Source of the DNA: Psychrobacillus sp042885655
Lineage (GTDB): Bacteria > Bacillota > Bacilli > Bacillales_A > Planococcaceae
Assembly: GCF_042885655.1 (NCBI RefSeq)
Contig: NZ_JBHVRO010000002.1
Coordinates: 248,001-312,000 of the forward strand
Reading direction: 5' to 3'
DNA length: 64,000 nucleotides
Positions 34,454 through 42,204 of the stretch are shown here, piece after piece. A program made the translations under genes and the position numbers. Each line of letters starts with the position of its first letter. Positions within the stretch are counted from its first letter, which is position 1. The notes beneath the pieces are model-generated. The model made no database searches. It was not told where the DNA came from and was given only the letters and a program-made list of their open reading frames with translations.

Positions 34454-34495
34454 AAAATTATTAGTTGTGAACTGTGAATAGTAAAACCTAATTCT

Positions 34496-34550
34496 AAGCT
34501 TGGAGGAGTCAGTCCTTGGAAGTTCACTTCTTGACGACTCCAACAAGCTT
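34496..34550 (+). other. large hairpin after the pro-peptide gene
   Basis: AAGCTTGGAGGAGTC (34496-34510) pairs with GACTCCAACAAGCTT (34536-34550) at 13 of 15 positions. No T-run follows. It may be a terminator remnant or a processing site of the regulator-peptide mRNA. Confidence 0.45.
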
Positions 34551-34643
34551 TCTAGTTGTTATCTATTTGATTTCAATTTAGAAAGAAAAGGGAATTATCC
34601 AATGAAAATTACAAAATTCTATACGGTGACTTTGAAAATAATG

Positions 34644-34813
34644 AATGTTGATACTCATAAGTTGCTTCTTCGATTCTTTAATCTAGTAGAGTTCAATTAA
34701 AAAAGGCGCAGGATTATCTTGTCATCTGCTTACGACCGATTTCAATTGATGATGTAGGAATTCAATTGGATATGATAAAATCTTACATAGAAGGTAAAAA
34801 GAGAATATTATAA
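34644..34813 (+). pseudogene. remnant of an APH-like kinase gene
   Basis: Two frames separated by a stop and frameshift match the intact kinase at 36991. The first reads THKLLLRFFNLVEF against NHKLLLRLFDLAEL. The second reads AQDYLVICLRPISIDD (from 34706) against MQDYNVTCSRPISIGE, then SYIEGK against TYLEGK. The DNA is also similar (GCTTCTTCG and neighbours). The rest of the gene is missing. It is a degraded, partial copy about 2.4 kb from the intact one. Confidence 0.75.
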
Positions 34814-34835
34814 TAAACGAAAAGGAAGTGTAATT

Positions 34836-35489
34836 ATGAAAGCGATTATTTTTGACTTTGATGGAACTCTTGCCAATACTTTGCCTATTTGCTATTACTC
34901 TTTTCAAAGTGTATTTAAAGAGTTTGACAACAGAAATCTTTCAAATGAAGATATTAAAGCAATGTTTGGTCCCTCAGAGACAGGGATTATTAGAGAAAAT
35001 CTTATTCATTTGAACAAAGAACAAGCAATTGAGATGTATTATGAAAAGTATTTAGAAAGCCATAAGCAATTAGTCAACCAAAATCGTGAAATTGATGATT
35101 TGTTAAAATATATTAAAGAATTGGGATTAAAGCTTGCTATCGTTACAGGGAAAGCAAAAAGGAGTTTAGATATTTCGTTAAGAGCACTTCAAATGGAAGA
35201 CCTATTTGAAGTACTAGTAACAGGTGATGATGTGATAGATCCGAAACCTCATCCAGAGGGAGTTTTTAAGGCATTAACACTCTTAAATGTCCAAAAAGAG
35301 GATGCAATATTCATAGGGGACAGTGAGGCAGATATAGTAGCAGGATTGCAAGCAGGTGTTGTTACAATTGGCGTACAATGGTTGGAAGATTATCAAACTG
35401 CTGATTTTATCACACAACCTAACCAAGTATTTAAAGAAATTAATGATTTTAAACAATTTTTACAAGAAAGTATACTTCAAAATAGATGA
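34836..35489 (+). CDS. HAD-superfamily phosphatase (PpaX/Gph-like)
   Basis: The 217-residue HAD hydrolase has all four motifs: I, FDFDGTLANT with nucleophile D7 and acid D9; II, the threonine in IVTGKA; III, the lysine in DPKPHPEG; IV, IGDSEADIVAG. The helical cap (about 15-80) is of the phosphoglycolate-phosphatase type. It probably dephosphorylates a small metabolite or pyrophosphate; the substrate is not known. AAAAGGAAGTG precedes the ATG. Its stop overlaps the next gene, so the HAD and HD proteins are coupled. Confidence 0.9.
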   Translation: MKAIIFDFDGTLANTLPICYYSFQSVFKEFDNRNLSNEDIKAMFGPSETGIIRENLIHLNKEQAIEMYYEKYLESHKQLVNQNREIDDLLKYIKELGLKLAIVTGKAKRSLDISLRALQMEDLFEVLVTGDDVIDPKPHPEGVFKALTLLNVQKEDAIFIGDSEADIVAGLQAGVVTIGVQWLEDYQTADFITQPNQVFKEINDFKQFLQESILQNR

Positions 35490-36130
35490 TGAAATTTATT
35501 ACTGATAGAACATATGCCAGAGAATTGCTTGAAACTGCTAACCAACTTAATCCAGGGCCATGGTATAAACATTCACTCAATGTAGCAAATGCCGCTGAAT
35601 ATATTGTAATTGAAATGACAAAAAAGGGTCTTCATCTAGACTGTGATATTGCATATAATGCTGGGATACTTCACGATATTGGTAGATACAAGGGTTTTAC
35701 GAAGTCAGTTATTCATTCTTATGATGGTTACAAGTTCATGGACGAACTTGGATATCAAGGAAATGCCATAGTATGTGTTACACACTCATTTCCTAATGAA
35801 AATAAAGATATTGAAACCGCTGCGGATTGGACAATTGTTCCACCTTATATGAAGGAAAAATTAGTGGAAGTTTTAAAAGTGAATAGTAATTATGACTGGT
35901 ACAATAAGGTAATTACGTTATGTGATGCATTAGCCGATGAAAACGGCTTTACCACCCTTGAGAAAAGATTCATTTCAGTTGGATTAAGGCATGGCACTGA
36001 CTCAAATACCGCAATTCGTTGGAAAGGTTTTTATGAAATAAAAGAAGAGATAGAAATACTAATTGGAAAAAGTATTTATGAGCTACTTCCAGGTATTGAA
36101 CTATCTATTTATGCAAAAATGGAATATTAG
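35486..36130 (+). CDS. HD-domain phosphohydrolase
   Basis: The 214-residue protein is of the HD superfamily of metal-dependent phosphohydrolases. The metal ligands are in KHSLNVANAAE (His), AGILHDIGRYKG (HD), CVTHSF and the later CDALAD (Asp). Such small HD proteins often act on nucleotides. The start lies inside the HAD stop (ATGATG), a translationally coupled pair. The combination may describe a small nucleotide salvage or detoxification step, which is inference only. Confidence 0.87.
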   Translation: MMKFITDRTYARELLETANQLNPGPWYKHSLNVANAAEYIVIEMTKKGLHLDCDIAYNAGILHDIGRYKGFTKSVIHSYDGYKFMDELGYQGNAIVCVTHSFPNENKDIETAADWTIVPPYMKEKLVEVLKVNSNYDWYNKVITLCDALADENGFTTLEKRFISVGLRHGTDSNTAIRWKGFYEIKEEIEILIGKSIYELLPGIELSIYAKMEY

Positions 36131-36261
36131 TAAAACCAGAAAGGAAATTAAATTATCATTTATGTCTAGAATTGTGCTTCTGTTAATAGAATTTTATTAA
36201 ATGTTGATGTAAGGCTTGCAGCGTGTTTATTACAATTTAGTAGTCGTGATTTTTTAAATAG

Positions 36262-36375
36262 TAGGATGTAAAACAGGTTTTAATTACAGCAAGAGGACGA
36301 GGTTTTGTTAAATTTGGGAAATATTTAGGTAAAGCGTTAAATCTTGAATTTGATGAGAGATGGTATCAAGAATAA
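36262..36375 (+). pseudogene. C-terminal gene remnant of unknown identity
   Basis: A start-less 37-codon frame after two stop codons reads VLITARGRGFVKFGKYLGK and ends FDERWYQE. The sequence looks like a real protein terminus but I cannot name it. The 130 nt before it (36131-36261) contain no frame that continues it. It is probably left over from a lost gene in this accessory region. Confidence 0.35.
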
Positions 36376-36396
36376 TGTTTATAGTAGGAGACCACA

Positions 36397-36951
36397 ATGA
36401 AAAAAAGAATATTATTCGCCGAAACTGATCGACTTATTCTTCGTCCTTTTCAAAATGATGATTATGTAAATTGGTATAAAGGGTTTAATGATCGTCTACC
36501 TTCGAAATACAAATATGATGATGGGCATTCCGATATGTCTTATTCTACAAAGGAATGGTTCATCAAATGGATTAATGGATTTCAACAAGCTGCTGAAAAA
36601 GATGAAATGTACATATTAGGGGTATTTCGAAAAGAAGATGGAGTAAATGTGGGGAAAGTCGAACTAATAACTATTCTAAGAATGGATTATCAATGGGCAA
36701 TGATGGGATATTCGATACATAATCAGTTTTGGAAAAATGGATATGGTATTGAGAGCGTAAAATTAGCAACTAAACTATTCTTCTCTGAATTAAATTTTCA
36801 TCGTATTGAATTGCATATTAATACGGATAATGAGCCCTCTAAAAGTTTAGCTGAGCGCGCTGGATTTTCTTTCGAATGTAAGAGAGAACAATTTTCTCTA
36901 GAAAATGATGAATGGACGGATTTTCTTATTTATTTTCAAAACAATAACTGA
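36397..36951 (+). CDS. GNAT family N-acetyltransferase (RimJ/RimL-like)
   Basis: The 184-residue acetyltransferase starts with the ETDRLILRPF signature typical of the RimJ/RimL group. It has an acetyl-CoA-binding region around MMGYSIHNQFWKNGYGIESV and the NTDNEPSKSLAERAGF helix. Members acetylate ribosomal proteins or amine-bearing antibiotics; the substrate is unknown. AGGAG lies before the ATG. The gene sits among small-molecule-modifying enzymes (APH-like kinase, HAD, HD), which fits a detoxification role. Confidence 0.88.
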   Translation: MKKRILFAETDRLILRPFQNDDYVNWYKGFNDRLPSKYKYDDGHSDMSYSTKEWFIKWINGFQQAAEKDEMYILGVFRKEDGVNVGKVELITILRMDYQWAMMGYSIHNQFWKNGYGIESVKLATKLFFSELNFHRIELHINTDNEPSKSLAERAGFSFECKREQFSLENDEWTDFLIYFQNNN

Positions 36952-36990
36952 AATAATGTACTTTATCACTCAAAATACAGAGGTGGGAGA

Positions 36991-37890
36991 ATGATAGAAA
37001 CGATAGCAAAGCAGATTCCTATTATTGGTGATTATAGAGATATAGTTCAAATTAATAAAGGGTTTTCATCAGATGAAAAGTATCTAATACATTTTGATAA
37101 TCATAAGTTACTTCTTCGGTTGTTTGACCTAGCAGAGCTTGAATCTAAAAAGATTGAGTATACTATTTTGGGAAGAATGCAGGACTACAATGTTACCTGC
37201 TCCCGACCGATTTCTATTGGTGAGTTAGAGAATCGAGGGTATATGATTACAACCTATTTAGAAGGTAAAGATGCAGAAGAAGAAATCGGAAATTACTCAG
37301 ATCTAGAACAGTTTAATATTGGCATGAGGGCAGGAGAAGAATTAAGGAAAATGCATCAATATGCTGCCCCAACACATGTCTCTTCGTGGTATTCAAGAAA
37401 AGTGGAAAAACATAAGAGATATATAGATGCTTACATAGAATGTGGCGTTAAAGTAAAAAATGATCAAAAAATAATGGACTTTATTGATCAGAACATTCAC
37501 CTTATGAAACAACGGCCAAATCTTTTCCAACATGATGATTTCCATGTTGGAAATATCATTGTTAATAATAGGGAATTCTCTGGAGTAATTGACTTTAACA
37601 GGTATGATTGGGGCGATCCAATTCATGAATTTCTTAAAATAGGAATTTTTAGCAGAGAAATAAGTGTTCCTTTTTCTAATGGGCAAATCAAAGGGTATTT
37701 TAAAAATGTAGAGCCCGATGAATACTTTTGGAGGATGTATTCACTTTATCTAGCTATGTGTGTATTTTCAACTGTAGTTTGGACTTTAAAAACTATTCCA
37801 GATGACATGAATAATATGTTAGAAAAAGTGTATATGTTTTTAGAAGATCATGATTACTTTAGTAAATTAAAGCCTAAGTGGTATATATAG
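36991..37890 (+). CDS. APH family (aminoglycoside/choline-kinase-like) phosphotransferase
   Basis: The 299-residue kinase is of the aminoglycoside phosphotransferase fold. The ATP lobe is N-terminal (NKGFSSDEKYLIHF); the catalytic Asp is in FQHDDFHVGNIIV (about residue 182), and the metal Asp is in GVIDFNRYDWGDP. Close family members phosphorylate antibiotics, homoserine, fructosamine or viomycin-like drugs; sequence alone does not decide. The ribosome site is AGAGGTGGGAG. A degraded partial copy of this gene lies at 34644-34813. Confidence 0.88.
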   Translation: MIETIAKQIPIIGDYRDIVQINKGFSSDEKYLIHFDNHKLLLRLFDLAELESKKIEYTILGRMQDYNVTCSRPISIGELENRGYMITTYLEGKDAEEEIGNYSDLEQFNIGMRAGEELRKMHQYAAPTHVSSWYSRKVEKHKRYIDAYIECGVKVKNDQKIMDFIDQNIHLMKQRPNLFQHDDFHVGNIIVNNREFSGVIDFNRYDWGDPIHEFLKIGIFSREISVPFSNGQIKGYFKNVEPDEYFWRMYSLYLAMCVFSTVVWTLKTIPDDMNNMLEKVYMFLEDHDYFSKLKPKWYI

Positions 37891-38027
37891 ATAATAATTG
37901 AGGCGTCTCCTTAGTTACATGCATATTTCTTATTTAAAAGAATGATATAGTATAGAAATTGTACCGATATGTGTAATGTCGATCCGAGTGGTTAGAGACC
38001 AGGTTCAAGATAATTACTCTAATATAA

Positions 38028-38070
38028 AAGCAGGTGGAGAAACTAATCCTTTTTCTCCACCTGTTTCTTT
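38028..38070. terminator. terminator between APH kinase and MFS gene
   Basis: CAGGTGGAGAAA / TTTCTCCACCTG 12-bp perfect stem followed by TTTCTTT; AAAG on the other side allows minus-strand use. Confidence 0.82.
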
Positions 38071-38080
38071 GAATAGTGCA

Positions 38081-38152
38081 AATCGCAAGATAGGACCTCA
38101 AATCGTAAGGTAATTCCTCCTAATCACAATATAGAGTCTGAGAATCGCAACA
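38081..38152. repeat. degenerate tandem repeats with 20-21 bp period
   Basis: Four AATCGCAA-like cores at 38081 (AATCGCAA), 38101 (AATCGTAA), 38122 (AATCACAA) and 38143 (AATCGCAA): steps of 20, 21 and 21 bp. Read on the minus strand the core is TTGCGATT, as in the repeats at 27309-27408. It lies next to the 3' end of the MFS gene. Confidence 0.6.
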
Positions 38153-38166
38153 CATAGTAGTATAGT

Positions 38167-39426
38167 CTACATCATTTCTAGCTTCGGCTGATGTTTTTTC
38201 AACATTATGACGAATAAACTCGCTAATACACACATGCCCCCTGCCAGGATGAATGCCCATTGATATGTTCCGAATACCTTAAAAATAACACCACCACCAT
38301 ATGCTGCAACTCCTGCGCCTACCTGATGAGCTGCGACAATCCAGCCATACATTAAAGTACTTTTTTCCAATCCAAATGTACGTCTTGCTAATCCAATTGT
38401 AGGAGGTACAGTGGCAATCCAATCTAAACCATAAAAAATAGAGAAAATAACTAGCCATAAATAAGAACCTTGAGTTAAAGCAAATGGTAAAAATAATAGT
38501 GATATGCCACGTAATGAATAATACCAAAAAAGTAGCCAACGATTATCAATTCGATCTGATAACCATCCAGACAATGTAGTACCTATTAAATCAAAGATCC
38601 CCATAAATGATAGCATTGAAGCGGCTGTTATAACCGGTATTCCAAAACTGATACAATAGGAGATAAAATGCGTTCCAACTAATCCACTAGTAGACAAGCC
38701 ACAGATGAAGAAACTCACAGCAAGAAGCCAAAACTCCTTTACTTTCAACCCTTCCATCAGCGTACTTAAAGCTAATTTGAATGGATTTTGTCGATTTTTC
38801 GTCTCTTTAGGTGTTTGTTTTTCATCCACCTGACCGTATGGTAGAATCCCTTTTTCTTTTGGTGAGTTTTTCATGAAAATGGCGATTATTATGAACATCA
38901 AAATACTAAGTATGAAGATGAGCCCAGTTGCATAACGCCAAGAATATTTACTGATAATTGCAGCTAATACTGGCAATAACACTAATTGTCCAGTTGCCGT
39001 ACTAGCGGTTAATATTCCGACTGCAAGACCTCGTTGTTTCACAAACCAGCGATTCGCTATTTGAGTACTTAATACGGATAAAAATAAACCGGAGCCAATA
39101 CCAATCATGACACCCCAGATTAATACCAACTGCCACTCAGTTTGCATGACAAAGGTTAAAGCAAGTCCAACCGTCATCGTTAGCATTGAATACAGCATTA
39201 CTCGTTTTAATCCGAAAACTTCAACAAAAGCTGCCATAAAAGGACCTGAGAAGCCATATAAAATTAAGCTTACTGCAAAGGCAAATGAAATGGCTGGACG
39301 ACTCCATCCAAACTCAAGTTCAAAGGGTTCTATAAAAACACCAGATGAGGATCGCACAATGCCTGCAACAATAATAGAGAAAAATGCAACCGCTAAAATA
39401 ATCCAACTGTAATGAATCTTTTTCAT
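38167..39426 (-). CDS. MFS transporter, oxalate/formate or monocarboxylate type
   Basis: Membrane transporter of about 419 residues with 12 predicted helices and a central cytoplasmic loop (about 190-220, KNSPKEKGILPYGQ). The N-terminal GVFIEPFELEFGWSRP motif and IANRWFVKQRGLAVGIL are characteristic of the oxalate:formate antiporter/monocarboxylate branch of the MFS. The substrate is probably a small organic acid. The start is ATG 39426; a GTG 12 nt upstream is possible. It stands between the 21-bp repeats and the broken DJ-1 gene. Confidence 0.88.
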   Translation of the reverse strand: MKKIHYSWIILAVAFFSIIVAGIVRSSSGVFIEPFELEFGWSRPAISFAFAVSLILYGFSGPFMAAFVEVFGLKRVMLYSMLTMTVGLALTFVMQTEWQLVLIWGVMIGIGSGLFLSVLSTQIANRWFVKQRGLAVGILTASTATGQLVLLPVLAAIISKYSWRYATGLIFILSILMFIIIAIFMKNSPKEKGILPYGQVDEKQTPKETKNRQNPFKLALSTLMEGLKVKEFWLLAVSFFICGLSTSGLVGTHFISYCISFGIPVITAASMLSFMGIFDLIGTTLSGWLSDRIDNRWLLFWYYSLRGISLLFLPFALTQGSYLWLVIFSIFYGLDWIATVPPTIGLARRTFGLEKSTLMYGWIVAAHQVGAGVAAYGGGVIFKVFGTYQWAFILAGGMCVLASLFVIMLKKHQPKLEMM

Positions 39427-39497
39427 ATGCTTTCCCACTCTTCTCGTTAATATGGTTGCAAGATTCTCAAATATTTCAAAAACCTTGCACCTTTAAT

Positions 39498-40082
39498 TTA
39501 ATTGAAACCCATAAGATCTTTTACATGTTTAACATTCTCTTTAGACGTTAGAATTTCAAGTAATGAAAAGGCAACACCAAAAGCCGTGCCGGGGTTTGAC
39601 GAAGTGATGATATGTCCATCCCGAACAATTGGTTCCTCTTGAACATTTACACCAAAGTTCTTTAGCTGCTCTTTTCTAATACTTGTTGGATGATTATAAG
39701 TAATGGCATTTCTACCATTAAGAATGCCACTTTTACCAAGTGCAAGCGATGCAACGCAAATACTAGCAATCGGTTTTTGATTTTTATGAAAATACCTTAT
39801 CACATTCAAAAATGGCTCACTAAATGCGTCTTTATAAAAACCTGCTTCTTCAAATCCACCTGGAATTGCAAGTGCATCAAATTCCTCTAATTGAATGTCC
39901 TCTATTGTTTTTTCGGGTAAAACAGTGAAATTCCACGTGCAAGTTAGTTTTTCTCGAAGACCTACTGTCACAACTTCCGTCGAACCATCACCTTCCTATT
40001 TACTCCAACCAAGCACATCTGTAAATACACTTGCTTCTACTGCTTCGAAACCATCAGCTAATAGTAATAATGTTTTTTTCAT
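39498..40082 (-). pseudogene. DJ-1/PfpI family gene interrupted by one in-frame stop
   Basis: Read from ATG 40082 the frame gives MKKTLLLLADGFEAVEASVF and continues to LGWSK, then TAG (39996-39998), then resumes in the same frame with EGDGSTEVVTVGLREK and runs to 39498, a normal total of 194 codons. The DJ-1/PfpI nucleophile region SICVASLALGKSG is intact. Only codon 29 differs: TAG where TGG (Trp) is likely. The shorter frame from GTG 39971 would lack the first strand-helix unit. A recent nonsense mutation or a base-call error are the two explanations. Family roles include glyoxalase and chaperone activities. Confidence 0.85.
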
Positions 40083-40223
40083 TGTATCAATAACCTCCTC
40101 ATGCACCATTTTAGTAGAACAAAGCGTTTATTTATATAAGTATAAAAAGGATATCTAACTATTTAACTTTAAATTATAAGGAATTTAGGTTATTCTAACT
40201 TATAAAAAAAGGAGATGACGTTT

Positions 40224-40661
40224 ATGGATCAAATCGATAAAGAAATTGTAAAAGAATTACAGAAAAATGCTAAAATTTCAATGAAAGAATTGGCAGAAGT
40301 CGTTCATTTATCATCTCCAGCAGTAATAGAACGAGTGCGTAAACTTGAGGAGCAACAAGTAATTGAAGGCTATCATGCTCAAGTTGATGTAAAAAAAATG
40401 GAACGTCCTATTAGTGCTATTATTTTGTTCAAGTCAAAAGACTGTAAAGCATTATCGAATTTTTGTCATAATCACCCTGATGTATTGGAATGTTACCGAG
40501 TAGCAGGTGAGATAAGCTATATTGTAAAATTAGCAACTAATTCTGTTAAGAGTTTAGAAAAATTTATCGATGAATCCATGCTTTACGGTACACCTTCCAC
40601 CAACATCGTGTTATCATCTTATGAAAATAAAGTTATAGAACCATTTACACTGGAAGGTTAA
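40224..40661 (+). CDS. Lrp/AsnC family transcriptional regulator
   Basis: The 145-residue feast/famine regulator has an N-terminal winged HTH (KELAEVVHLSSPAVIERVRK, about 20-45) and a C-terminal RAM effector domain (about 65-140) that binds amino acids or related ligands. AAAAGGAG lies 9 nt before ATG 40224; an in-frame ATG at 40215 is too close. It is divergent from the DJ-1 gene, which it might control together with itself. Confidence 0.92.
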   Translation: MDQIDKEIVKELQKNAKISMKELAEVVHLSSPAVIERVRKLEEQQVIEGYHAQVDVKKMERPISAIILFKSKDCKALSNFCHNHPDVLECYRVAGEISYIVKLATNSVKSLEKFIDESMLYGTPSTNIVLSSYENKVIEPFTLEG

Positions 40662-40897
40662 CGAAAGATTAGTGGAAAGCGATTCGATAGATATTAAGAT
40701 CTCACACAAAAGAGAATTTCGTTTCCCGTAAACGTATGCTTTACTTAAATATCCTTACACTGCTCTTTTAATTTTTATCGAATCGAATATATTTTCTTGT
40801 GAACTAAGATTTAAAAAAATAAATTTTCTTCAAAGGATTTTTTCTATAAATATAGAATATTTTTAAAAATAAAATCATTTTTTAGGAGGTTAAATTT

Positions 40898-41377
40898 ATG
40901 TGGAAAACAGATTTCTTAGATTTACATAAAACAGATATTTCAGGTTCAAAATTCGAAGAGGTTAAAGCCGAAAACTTAGATTTTAATAACGTAAGCTTAG
41001 CAGGAACGAAGTTTAAAAATGTAAATATGAGAGAACTAGTTTTAAATGATGTGAATTTATCTGGAACACAAATTTCAGATGTAAATTTATCAAATGCTAA
41101 AATTATGCATGCTAATTTAAGAGACCTACAGGTTAATTCTGTACATTTAATGGGTGCGAGTTTCCAAAATGTGGTTTTTCCAGACGAAAACGATCATAAC
41201 TATGATTCAGAGCAAAATTATAAACCAGTTACATTTGAGAATTGCAACTTAACTAATGCCCAGTATACAGGTTGTAATTTGTCTAATATTGAAATTAATA
41301 ATTGTGATATTTCAGGTCTGAAAATTAATGGAATCTTGATTGAAGAATTACTTAAGATTCACAGCGAAAAAAACTAA
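40898..41377 (+). CDS. pentapeptide-repeat protein
   Basis: The 159-residue protein is built of A(N/D)LXX-like five-residue repeats (for example NLDFNNVSLAGTKFKNVN and CNLTNAQYTGCNLSNIEI), which fold into a right-handed quadrilateral beta helix. A short loop at about 98-110 breaks the array. Some relatives protect gyrase from quinolones, but most have no known role, and no signature decides here. GGAGG precedes the ATG. It ends at a terminator. Confidence 0.9.
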   Translation: MWKTDFLDLHKTDISGSKFEEVKAENLDFNNVSLAGTKFKNVNMRELVLNDVNLSGTQISDVNLSNAKIMHANLRDLQVNSVHLMGASFQNVVFPDENDHNYDSEQNYKPVTFENCNLTNAQYTGCNLSNIEINNCDISGLKINGILIEELLKIHSEKN

Positions 41378-41396
41378 TATCAATTGGTAAAAGTAA

Positions 41397-41425
41397 AAAA
41401 AGGTCTGTGAATCAGACCTTTTCTT
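41397..41425 (+). terminator. terminator of the pentapeptide-repeat gene
   Basis: AAAAGGTCTG / CAGACCTTTT stem with TGAAT loop and CTTTT tail. Confidence 0.85.
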
Positions 41426-41554
41426 TTATTACGGGAAGTATTGTGGAATTAATTTAATAATTCTTATTTACACCGAAAGGTAATAAATCCAGCCGTAGTA
41501 TCCTATACTCGTTCTATAAATATTTTCTTCTCCTATGGTGGATCGCTAATATTG

Positions 41555-41695
41555 AGCTACACGGATGATCTTAATGGGGCGTATTGATATACCTGAAGAC
41601 GATTCTGTACACATAATGCATTTCTTGCTAGTTAAGATGCAAATTGGATAACAGGACAAGTTATCCTTTCGGAAGGTGGATTATATCGAACTTAA
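41555..41695 (+). pseudogene. remnant of a short-chain dehydrogenase/reductase
   Basis: The end reads DANWITGQVILSEGGLYRT and then TAA, matching the conserved SDR C-terminus (SDxAxWITGQxIxxDGG). Upstream in another frame MGRIDIPEDDSVHIMHFLL matches the GRxxxPEDIAxxxxFL block of the same family, so there is at least one frameshift plus stop codons. The N-terminal two-thirds is gone. The 130 nt between the terminator and here show nothing clear. Confidence 0.7.
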
Positions 41696-41861
41696 AACGA
41701 CAAATGTTGGTCTTTCCTTTTGTAATTAGTTAGATAATCAATTAATGATTGCATTATTTTAAGGTCAAAAGCTGTTTAAATTAGGGTTATCGAAGGTTTA
41801 ACCTCAAAAGAGCATGAAGAACATTACGGTTAAAAATGTAGCTGTAAACATGTATAATAAT

Positions 41862-41890
41862 TTGACAAATCGTTCTGTCTTGTGTTAAAT
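41862..41890 (+). promoter_or_regulatory. sigma-A promoter of ileS
   Basis: TTGACA, 17-nt spacer, TTAAAT, about 25 nt before the start of the T-box leader structure. Confidence 0.75.
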
Positions 41891-41915
41891 TCATCCATAA
41901 TAAAACCATACAAAT

Positions 41916-42169
41916 TCGTTGATGAGAAAAAGTAGTTGATGAAACTGTTCCAAAGAGAGCCGGTGTTTGCTGAAATCCGGTGTTCAGTTCATTTATGAAA
42001 ATCCTCTCTGAGAAGTCGAGCTGAAATTGAGTAAGTGAGACCGGGTGTCTACCGTTAAAAGGAACACGTATGATTGTACGTGGCTAAGTGCTATTGTGTA
42101 ACGAAAGTTAGCAATAGAATTAGGGTGGTATCACGGTTAAACCCGTCCCTTTCCAGGGACGGGTTTTTT
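41916..42169 (+). promoter_or_regulatory. T-box leader, isoleucine-specific
   Basis: A tRNA-sensing leader. Stem I ends with GAAA-ATC-CTCTC-TGAG, placing the specifier codon ATC (Ile) at 42001-42003, in agreement with the gene it precedes. The T-box proper AGGGTGGTATCACG is at 42122-42135, just before the terminator. Uncharged tRNA-Ile would stabilise the antiterminator and switch ileS on. Confidence 0.93.
42139..42169 (+). terminator. T-box terminator of ileS
   Basis: AAACCCGTCCCT / AGGGACGGGTTT perfect stem with TTCC loop and T-run. Confidence 0.93.
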
Positions 42170-42204
42170 GTATGTTTTATTAATAAAAATAGGAGTGATA
42201 TCAA

